NCBI RefSeq assembly: GCF_014633365.1
Contig: NC_068348.1
Coordinates: 17,502,311 to 17,566,310, forward strand
Reading direction: 5' to 3'
DNA from: Diospyros lotus
Taxonomy: Eukaryota; Streptophyta; Magnoliopsida; Ericales; Ebenaceae
DNA length: 64,000 nt
Shown here: one piece after another, positions 56,035-64,000 of the stretch
How the letters are laid out: every line of letters starts with the position of its first letter
Position numbering within the stretch: position 1 is the stretch's first letter
Notes under the pieces: generated by a model
The model's input: the letters and a program-made list of their open reading frames with translations, nothing else
Databases searched by the model: none
What the model was told of the DNA's origin: nothing
Position numbers and translations under genes: made by a program

Positions 56035-57492
56035 CTTTACATGCTTAATAATAAGTCAGTTTGTGTTGTCTATTTCTTTCTTTTGTAATCTCCAACCTCA
56101 ACTTTAATTTATTGTAGTAAAAATAAATATTTATATCTGTTCAATTTTTTAGTTCTATTTTATGGCCATTGATAAAAATAATAAATATATATATATATAT
56201 ATAATAAAATGATACAACCTAGTTAGAGGGGTTACAAAAAAAAAAAACCATATATGGGGCTGCAACCAAGAGATTCATTAAAAGAATCAAGATGACAAAC
56301 AAAACCAAAAAGATCAAAGTAATTAGATGTATGGTTCGAGCTTCAATGTCCTGGTAATTATAGTAATAGGAATAACATTGTTAATTACTAGTTTATTTAT
56401 ATGTTCCTTTAAAATAAGATGGTGGTTAATATTTTATCATATATATTCTTAAGGATTCATTTACTAATAAAGAAATTATATATATCGATATATTATGTAT
56501 GCGACTTGATGTGATACAGTTCAAATCTTGTGATGAACTTCATAACGTAACTTATAAAAACACTTAAATAATGGGCTAATTAAGCGACCCATGTGGCGTA
56601 TATGGCCCTCAATGGGATGGAGCGCACTAGCTATCTGCTATAACTAAAACCAGGACTCATTAAACATCATGTTATTTGTATGTAGGGGTGCACAAAACTT
56701 TGCTCTAATTGCACTGAATTAATTGAAATTATCGGTTCGGTTTAGCTTTTTTCTTTTTTTTTTTAATTTGGTTCAATTCAGCTAACTTTTTTAGTGTTCA
56801 ATTTGATTTTTTTATTAAAAATAATCAAATCTATTCTAATATCCTTTCATCCCAAAATTTTTTATAATTATTTCAAATAAATCTTGAGCAAGTGAGGACG
56901 AGAAATAAGAAGAGGAAGCCTGCGGCAGTGAGTGAGAGCTAGTGCGAGAGAGGGAGAAGAACAGAGGGGGTGGGCGGCGGGCGAGCGAGAGAGGGACTGA
57001 TTGAGTGAGGATTTTTAAATACCCAATTTTCTAGCGAGCTTGAGTGTAGGTCAAAATCAGTGACGGGCTAAGGCCGTCACTGGGGCTACATTGGCTCCGC
57101 CTCTGGGGTAGGGTTTACGTCGAACAACACATCAATTTTGTATAAAAATAAACTTTATTATCATTGGTAGAGTTACGTTTATAGTTGTTGACCGAATATT
57201 TGTTATTGATTTACTTTTTATTAATTTTTAATTTTTCATTTTTTTTATCTTTCCTACAATAAGTGATCAATATACTTTTGTCAAAACTAAGGAGTACCAA
57301 TCGAAATTTACCCATTCTTTATTTTTAAAATTAACTTTTAATTTTTAAAAAAATTAAAATAAAAAGGAAAAGCAGAACACAAAATTTAACAACCACAACT
57401 AATTGGACTCCTTGGGTCCCACAAGACTTATAAGATCAGGCGGCTAACGTTGAATCGCATTTTAATCATCTGATACATTGAACATCATTGTC
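56035..57492. other. Intergenic DNA upstream of the DUF4535 gene
   Basis: AT-rich, with hAT-like traces: TAGGGGTGCACAAAA with GGTTCGGTTT near 56684-56760, and GGCTCCGCCTCTG near 57098-57110. No matching opposite ends were found. A purine-rich stretch lies at 56885-57000. Confidence 0.4.
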
Positions 57493-57629
57493 ATGTTTAT
57501 GTTCGCCGGAAACCACCGGATAGCCGCAATCGCCGCAGCCTTGGGCAGGGGGTCAAGAAACCTATGTAAGCCCTTCCGTCAATCCCGCAATTCTCGCACA
57601 ATTTTAAAAGGAATCATTGATCATAGACT

Positions 57630-57803
57630 ATGGGGTTGATCAGGAGCAGCTTCTCGTTCATGGTCGGGACGGTGTTCGGGGTGTACGTTGCACAGAACTA
57701 CAACGTTCCCAACATACAGAAGATTGTCAATACGGGGCTTGTAATCGCCAAGCACTACGAGGAGAATTATCGGAAGCCCAAGAAGAGAGACGAAGATAAT
57801 TGA
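57630..57803 (+). CDS. DUF4535/STMP1-like small membrane protein, 57 aa
   Basis: A single open frame of 57 codons (ATG 57630, TGA 57801). It begins MGLIRSSFSFMVGTVFGVYV followed by AQNYNVPN, with a basic tail KHYEENYRKPKKR ending DEDN. The AQNY..PN block after a short hydrophobic segment (about residues 7-21) is the signature of DUF4535 (PF15054), which includes the vertebrate mitochondrial micropeptide STMP1 (C7orf73). STMP1 is an inner-membrane-associated protein linked to respiratory-chain function; the plant members are, as far as I know, uncharacterised. Length fits the family. The local base composition is GC-richer than the flanks. An upstream ATG frame (57493-57639) overlaps the start. 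No lesions seen. Confidence 0.85.
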   Translation: MGLIRSSFSFMVGTVFGVYVAQNYNVPNIQKIVNTGLVIAKHYEENYRKPKKRDEDN

Positions 57804-59129
57804 TTGAAAGGCCATGGCGTCATTCGAATCCAGGTTTTCCACTGCAGGTCTTTTGTTTTTGCGCGTCTCCTGCCATTGAAGGGATTAAGTTTTGTAGGCG
57901 ATTGGATTTATCAGTGATTGTTTTGTGGGAAATATTGGTGGTATCAGTCTTATATTTGATGAAAAAAGGTGTTTTATTTTATTCTAGATCCTTATCGGCT
58001 TGTTTGGTTGGCAAGAAACTACTGAAAAGCAAAAGAAGGGGGGAAAAGGGTTTCTGTCCCACATTGTTCGTTATTTAACAACGGAGGAATGCAGTATTTG
58101 CCATTATCAGTAGTGTTGTATTGGTTAGACCATATGAAGGTGTTTAATTTTAATTCAATCAACTTATTACTCAATTGAGTTGGATGTTAGCGTTCTATCA
58201 GAAACTGGTTGCTCCTTTGGCATGCTGTCAAATGGCATCATGACATGTAGTTTCTGTGTTGGCATTATTCAATATCATTATTTTGTAATGGATATCTGCT
58301 TCCCATTTCACTACTAGTTTTCAAACTTGATATGCCTATGGTTTTTGCTTTGAGCAAGCTTGAGGCCCTGAATGTAGGAATGGCAATATGCGGGTGTGGA
58401 AGCACACCTATATTGCAACCACAATTGTTGCCATTATAACATAAAATGTATTTTAAATCCACTCAATATAAAGTCATTGCTTAACCAACATAAATTGTTG
58501 TTAACAATTATCATCTTTTACAATTTCATCTTAATAACAAAGAAGTCTATTTGATACCATATACATACATATTGTATAATAAAACCAATGAAATCCGATA
58601 TATAAATGAAACTTGCTGGGATAAAAATTAGGTTTAAGTCTGTTGATAACATAAAGTTATTTTCGTCAACTATCATCTGTTTTACAAATTTATTTGCAAC
58701 AATTAAGATACTTATGATGGAGAATTGTGGGAGGAGAGACAAAATTGAGAGGAGAAGGGGAAGAGGAAAAGAAAGAAGTTTGAGGGAAGAAAATATGGAG
58801 AGAGAGAGAGAGAGAGAGGAAAGAGTAACAAAGAAAAGGTAGAGAAAAAGAAGAGATATTGAGAGAGAATGGGACTAAAATGAATTTTTTTCTATAATCA
58901 ATTCAGTCCAATTGCAAGTATTTATTTTGCTTATTTATCTTTTCATACACAAAAAAATAAAAATAAAAACCTTGACCTTCTAGAAATCTACTACAATTGT
59001 GCTATCAATATTTGATAATAAAATAGAACCTAATTCTATTTTTTTGGGGGGATGTTATTCTTTTTGTTCTCTAAAAATACATCTTCCTCCCTTGATCTCT
59101 ATTATTTTCATTCTTTGATCCCTATTAAT
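57804..59129. other. 3' flank of the DUF4535 gene and intergenic DNA
   Basis: The first 250-300 bp are of gene-like composition and may be 3' UTR. The rest is AT-rich with an (AG)n tract at about 58797-58820. No further gene is recognisable. Confidence 0.45.
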
Positions 59130-60120
59130 TTTCCTCTTGTTGAAGAAAACTTGCTTTCCAGTTTTGCTGATTTCAACATTCAATCACCCAGCTATAAAGT
59201 AAGTGGTTAGATGGTCTTCTTTCATCCCAGCTATAAACCTGGCAAAGTGGTTGCCTAAACTTGGTGTCTACGGTTGAAGATCTTGATAACTTTGGAGAAC
59301 TCCAATAAATTTGGATTCATCTACTATAATTCCTCTCTAGTAAAATCCACCCAATGAATACAATCTGTTTATCTACATAGCATCAGCTTTATCCTTGGCC
59401 TTGCATGTAGGAGTAAAGGGCAATGGCAATAGAGTAATGGGCTCAAGAGTGAGTTAATTTGATTAGTCAACAAAAGGATCATTTAGGGGTGTGGCATGGT
59501 CTTTGTATGCAATAAGGTTTTCAACATTTAATGTAAAGCTAAAACTAAAGGAAAATGGTATATCAATGACATTGAAGGACCACCACTATGAGTTTGCAAT
59601 TTGGAAATGGGTCCTGAAGGCCATTGTTCTAGTTTAAGTTAGATCATAACATAATCTCCAATATGATCCCTATGTGAATCAACTCAAAGTTTATATAAAG
59701 TATTACTTGCTTCAAGTTGTTTGTTAATCTGAATGTTAAGTCATGAAAGTGTTGTGCAAACGTTAGGGTAGACTTTGACACTCTAGCATGGGGAGATCCA
59801 GGAACAAGGTCTAAATGCTCTCTCGAGTTTTTCTAGGCATAACCATGCACCAAGCTAAAAGTCTCATACTAATAATTAATAAACCTAGTGATAGAAATAT
59901 TGTGGTCAAACTAAGTTGTGGGAAAGATAGGGTTCAATTCCTATGATTGTCATGAACCAAATATCTCAATAAGCTTCCTAGGCATAATTGTGAACTTTGG
60001 TTTGATCATCTGTTGATGATTTCAAGGAGTGAAAAATTTCAAACAAACATCCCTATTAGATATTATGGTCTTTGAAAGACCATATAACTTGACAACCCCC
60101 AAAAAGTATATATCTTGGAA
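59130..60120 (-). pseudogene. Relic chromovirus (Ty3/gypsy) integrase C-terminus and chromodomain
   Basis: In three shifting minus-strand frames one can read VVKLYGLSKTIISNRDV (integrase core around the second Asp, about 60100-60040), then GDYVMI.LKLEQWPSGPISKLQTHS (the GDYVMVRLRPERFP-type region, about 59660-59600), INSTFNVEDLVAY (about 59535), and GG.FY.RGIIVDESKFIGVLQSYQDL (chromodomain-like, about 59350-59270). The order fits a chromovirus. Stops and frameshifts are frequent, so it is old. Exact ends and LTRs were not found. Confidence 0.65.
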
Positions 60121-60452
60121 ACTAATAGAACATTGGTTGTCTTACTACAAGGTAAGAAATGGACCATTTTTTATAACAGTCCACAACCATGAAAATAGAA
60201 TATCGCTATAGAGAAGACCTAAAACAAAGTCTATGTTCCTATCTTGCAAGACAACTAACAAGAAGTAGTGAGATATAAGCTACTATTCTGCTTTCTATCT
60301 TTAGCTTTTAATGTGCAACGTGGCTAAGTATATTGTCTGCAACTCTCTTTAAACTGACCAATAAAATTGATGTTCAACCTCTTCTATTGTCTATTTTCAC
60401 CCAAAATGTCTTGAGAGCCTACCTGCATGAATTTCTCACACTAAGAAATCTC

Positions 60453-60823
60453 TGTCACAATTTAGGCTAGTTATATTTTATTTTTATTTTTGCAAAATTG
60501 TATTAGTTAGTTATTTACAAATTAGTGATAGTTGTGTAGTGTTTAGGAGTAGTTATTTCTAGTGGAGGAGTGAAAACTGCCACAGATAATTGGTGGTTTG
60601 CTTTCTATATAAAGCTGTAACACCATAGTGCCAATTGTGCTTTTGGATGAATTAAAAAGTTATTTCCTTCTCTCTGAAATTCTCCCTTTCTCTCTAATTC
60701 TCTGTCTCTCTCTGTGTGTTATTCTCCTTTATTCTGTTTTATCCTTCCCCATTTCTCCTTATTTCTCCTATTCTCTTGATTCTATCTTCAAGATAATCAC
60801 AAGTCAGGCTCGGGTTTCTAACA
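60453..60823 (+). mobile_element. Solo LTR, 371 bp
   Basis: TGTCACAATTTAGG...TTTCTAACA, flanked on both sides by ATCTC (60448-60452 and 60824-60828). A TATA box TCTATATAAA at 60604-60613 gives plus orientation. No coding. Superfamily uncertain. Confidence 0.85.
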
Positions 60824-60828
60824 ATCTC

Positions 60829-61817
60829 TTATTGAGATTTGTGGTACATAAAGCCTGTTAGCCCTAAAAAGATATCCATCCTGAAGGTGAAAATGATCAA
60901 TAGTGTTAACAGTGTTCTACTGTTCTTAAGCTTAAGCACCAATAAGGTGCCAAGTGCACTTCTAGCACTTTTTCTTCTCAAAGCAAAGTGCGAATGATAA
61001 AACTCAGCTTAACAGCTTGCATGCCTTTTTGTTAAGTGCAAGGCATGCTTATTTATATTTTTGATTTTTTACTGTTTTACAGTAAAAGACAAATTGTTAA
61101 TCTGTACCTTAAGACCCCAGAACACACCCGTCTATTATGTAAATATATTTGGGTTCCGTATAAGAGAATGATTCAGGATTTGGTCATGATTTTCTGGCAT
61201 GGGCTGATATTGCTAATATGGCTATAGTTGAAGAGTCTAGATTTAATATTGTAAGCACAGGAGGCAATGCAACAAATGGAACACCAGCTATAAGTTCTAG
61301 TTCATGCCCAGTTTTTGGTTGAAGAAATCATTTAGGTGGCACCAATGAGAAAGATGATGAGAACTATAACACCAATGATGAAGGTTGCTTTCTAAAACTC
61401 TGGACTATCTCATTGACAATGAATTAAAAGACCCTCTTTTGTTCTCTTTTTGCATGAATTTTTGTCTTGATAGTATTATCTGGTAGTTTAATTGTAGTTA
61501 TTATATTATCTATTTATTTCTAATATTTTTGTTTTGTTTCAATTGAGCACACACTTGCGCTTAAGCTTTAAAAGGCCTTTGCACTTGAGTGCGGTTAGAG
61601 CCTTTAAAAACACCAAGTGTTAGTTGTCCTCCCCACAAAATTACAAAATTCTCTCCAAAATCAAGGCTGGACTCATAATCTATCTCAAGCCTGTAAAACC
61701 CAATGACTTTGACACTTCGAGTAGACAATAAGGATGCATCTCTACAAAGGGCATCAATTGCTGATCTATTTTTTGAGATAAAGAAATAGGCTCGCTGCTT
61801 GCAACATTCCATCTAAC
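60829..61817. other. Unassigned intergenic DNA
   Basis: Contains short words such as CTTAAGCTTAAGCACC and AAGTGCAAGGCATGC, repeated loosely near 61557-61610. A plus-strand stretch (about 61190-61320) reads like decayed coding sequence but no family was recognised. The 61561-61812 minus frame is also unassigned. Confidence 0.35.
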
Positions 61818-64000
61818 TGCCATGGCTATGGTTTAATCTGTTTTTGGGAGTTAAGATTGAAACAAGCTGAAACTAAAGATGCTTGATTAAATAATCCTTG
61901 GAAAATACAGCTGCATATATACACATGAGTTCCTTATCTTATCTCCTATATTTTAAGATAATATTTGGAATACTTTATCTCCTAAAGACTAGGAATAAAT
62001 CAAACTTAAAATACAAATTTCAAACTTAAAATATAAATTTGAAATACAATAATAATCTACAAGGATGATTCCTTTATTTTAACTTTTGAATCTTCTTGAT
62101 TTAACTTTTGAATCTTCCTTATTTCATCCAACACTCCCCCTCAAAACCTGGCCTTACCATAGCTTTTGTGAACACATCCGCAATTTGATTAGTGGTTCGA
62201 ATATAGGATAGAATTATTCTTCCTTCCTCAACTTCTTGCTTTATAAAACTCCTGTCTATCCTTACATGCTTCATACGATCATGTTGGATAGGATTTTTCA
62301 CAATACTAATAGCAAACTTATTGTCACTGTATACCTTTGTAGGTTGAGTTAAAGGTATTTTTAGGTCCTCCATTAACCTTTCCAGCTAAATTACTTCACA
62401 AATTCCTTGTGCTATTGCTCGGAACTCTGCCTCAGCACTGCTACGAGCCACCACTGATTGTTTTTTACTTCTCCAAGTCACAGTATTTCCCCATACTTTG
62501 GTGCAATAACCAGTTGTTGACCTGCTGTCCTCAATAGAGCCTGCCCAATCTGCATAAAAAAAAACCTTCAATTCCTCGTTCTTTAGTCTTTTTAAGCATC
62601 AACCCTTTTCCAGCTGTCCCTTTCAAGTATCTAAGCACATCAAACACAGCATTCATATGCTTCTTTGTAGGTGCATGCATGTATTGACTAATCTTGCTTA
62701 CTACATATGTTATGTCTGGCTTGGTAAGGGACAAATAGATCAACTTGCCCACTAGCCTTTGGTATCTCTCTCTTTCAACTGGGATATCATCATCCGTTAC
62801 TTTAAATTTTCAGCCTTTATCTAATGGAGTTCCAGCTGGCTTACAGGTTAACATCCCTGTATCTTTGAGTAAATCCATGGTATATTTCCTTTGAGAAATA
62901 AACAAACCTTCCTTGCTTCTAGCTACCTCCATTCCTAGGAAGTACCTCATAAGGCCAAGGTCTTTCACTTCAAACTCGGATCTCAATTGCTCCTTTAGTA
63001 TTCTGATATTTTCCTCATCATCACTTGTTACAATGATATCATCAATATAGACAATTAGTATAGATTTTCTTCCACTTTTGGTGACTTTGATAAACAAAGT
63101 ATGATCAGCCTATCCTTGTTTATACCCAAGCCGGATTAAGGTAAGACTGAATTTCTTGAACCATGCTCTAGGTGATTGCTTCAATCCATATAATGATTTC
63201 TTCAGTTTACAAACCTTCCTTCCGTAGCCCATTTCATCTTCAAAGCCTGGTGGAATTTTCATGTAGATCTCCTCATTTAAGTCCCCATTAAGAAATGCAT
63301 TTTTTATGTCAAACTGATACAAAGGCCAATCCAAATTAACAGCAATTGAGAGTATTACCCGAATAGAGTTGAGTTTAGCAACCGGGGCGAGGGTCTCTTC
63401 ATAGTCGATCCCATGGGTTTGTGTAAACCCTTGTGCCACCAACCTAGCCTTATACCTCTCAATACTACCATCTTCCTTATGCTTAATGGTAAACACCCAT
63501 TTGCATCCCACAACCCTCTTATCTAGAGGTAATTCAACAAGATCCCAAGTATGGTTTGCAATTAAGGCCTTCATTTCCTTCATAACAGCTGCCTTCCAAT
63601 TTGAATCTTCCTTAGCTCCTTGAATATTTTTAGGGATTTCAACACTATCAAGTCTTGCAATAAATGCTTTAAGTTGAGGAGACAGTTTTGCATAGGTTAA
63701 GTAATTGGACAGAGGATACTTTGGATATTTAACACATGATCTTACACCCTTTCGGAGAGCTATAGGAACTGCCTAGTCTAGCCCATCATTTGAAATATCA
63801 CTGTTGTTAATTTTTGGTTGATCCTCGGTTTCTTCCATTAATGCAGTCTCATTCCCTGTTACATTAGCATCTGCTTTATTGTCCTCTGATAGACCATCAT
63901 CAAGAGAAGATGATTGACCTTGCTGGGCTTCAGATGAACCTTTAGGTCTTCGAGAATACTCAAACCAGGGAGAACTGGCATGTTTTTTTTCTAGAGACTG
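61818..64000 (-). mobile_element. Ty1/copia element, 3' half (continues past the window)
   Basis: The 3' LTR runs leftward from 62133 (TGTTGGATGAAATAAGG on the minus strand). A polypurine tract TGAGGGGGAG abuts it (62134-62143). Pol RT and RNase H lie upstream. The inner LTR end is sure; the outer end is placed at TGCCATGG (61818), a guess because the 5' LTR is outside the window. Confidence 0.7.
62119..63999 (-). pseudogene. Ty1/copia pol: linker, reverse transcriptase and RNase H, broken
   Basis: From the window end: an acidic linker (SSSLDDGLSEDNKADANVTG), then WVFTIKHKEDGSIERYKARL, FTQTHGIDYEETLAPV, YQFDIKNAFLNGDL and CKLKKSLYGLKQSPRAW, the catalytic box VYIDDIIV (about 63040), and SEFEVKDLGLMRYFLGMEV. 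RNase H follows with GSIEDSRSTTGYC, SKKQSVVARSSAEAEFRA, VYSDNKFAISI and IRTTNQIADVFTKA. Lesions: TAG at 63110-63112 (where copia usually has Gln before ADHTLF), TGA at 62810-62812, a frameshift at the nine-A run 62556-62564, and TAG at 62386-62388 in place of a Trp. Otherwise sequence is well conserved, so inactivation seems fairly recent. Integrase and gag lie beyond the window. Confidence 0.9.

Noticed and set aside
56684..57110. Complete hAT element upstream of the DUF4535 gene
   Set aside because: The two end-like motifs (TAGGGGTGCAC and GGCTCCGCCTCTG) belong to different end types and no duplicated flank is visible.
57617..57799. 60-codon frame starting at TTG 57617
   Set aside because: Wrong frame of the DUF4535 gene; the ATG frame at 57630 carries the conserved signature.

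Overview
The window is nuclear DNA of a flowering plant, most likely a dicot. It is very AT-rich, genes are sparse, short introns with GT..AG borders are visible, and nearly everything recognisable is a plant transposable element: Ty1/copia and Ty3/gypsy LTR elements (Tat and chromovirus groups), Helitrons, and hAT-, CACTA- and PIF/Harbinger-like DNA elements. No bacterial, organellar or CRISPR features were seen.

Two genes look intact. One is a three-exon bicupin gene (41203-42476, 355 aa, glutelin type-D/11S-globulin-like, no signal peptide). The other is a 57-residue one-exon gene (57630-57803) of the DUF4535 family, related to the small mitochondrial membrane protein STMP1. Two further host genes survive only as fragments. 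A 3-ketoacyl-CoA synthase C-terminus (3408-7077, minus) is cut in two by a retroelement. A LOB-domain (LBD) gene fragment (38519-38980, minus) has kept its intron but lost two zinc-binding cysteines; it lies inside a hAT-like element with matching 7-bp target duplications.

Layout. 1-3.4 kb: AT-rich, with a possible promoter facing left at the edge. 3.4-8.4 kb: KCS pseudogene, a deleted gypsy element, a nested solo LTR and a truncated copia element. 8.4-21.2 kb: a decayed Tat-lineage gypsy element on the minus strand with an antisense, intron-containing extra ORF, interrupted by two solo LTRs. 21.7-36.9 kb: two very long solo LTRs of one gypsy family in opposite orientation, each carrying a Helitron of one family; the first Helitron also holds a copia solo LTR. 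37-40.2 kb: CACTA-like element, then the hAT-like element with the LBD fragment. 40.2-43.8 kb: the cupin gene with a hAT-like element 52 bp past its stop codon. 44.2-51.4 kb: copia element with both LTRs, filled by CACTA-like DNA containing a 1.5-kb tandem duplication. 51.5-56.0 kb: an internally deleted Tat element with both LTRs, 5-bp target duplication and 95-97-bp tandem repeats. 56-58 kb: the DUF4535 gene. 59-60.1 kb: relic chromovirus integrase and chromodomain. 60.5-60.8 kb: solo LTR. 61.8-64 kb: copia pol with several breaks, running off the window.

The genes do not form a pathway. The main story is repeated nested insertion followed by LTR-LTR recombination: seven solo LTRs, most with recognisable target duplications. 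I found no convincing new biological system. The most unusual items are the LBD fragment inside a hAT-like element, the facing solo-LTR/Helitron pair, and the antisense spliced ORF of the Tat element. All boundaries and homologies were judged by eye.
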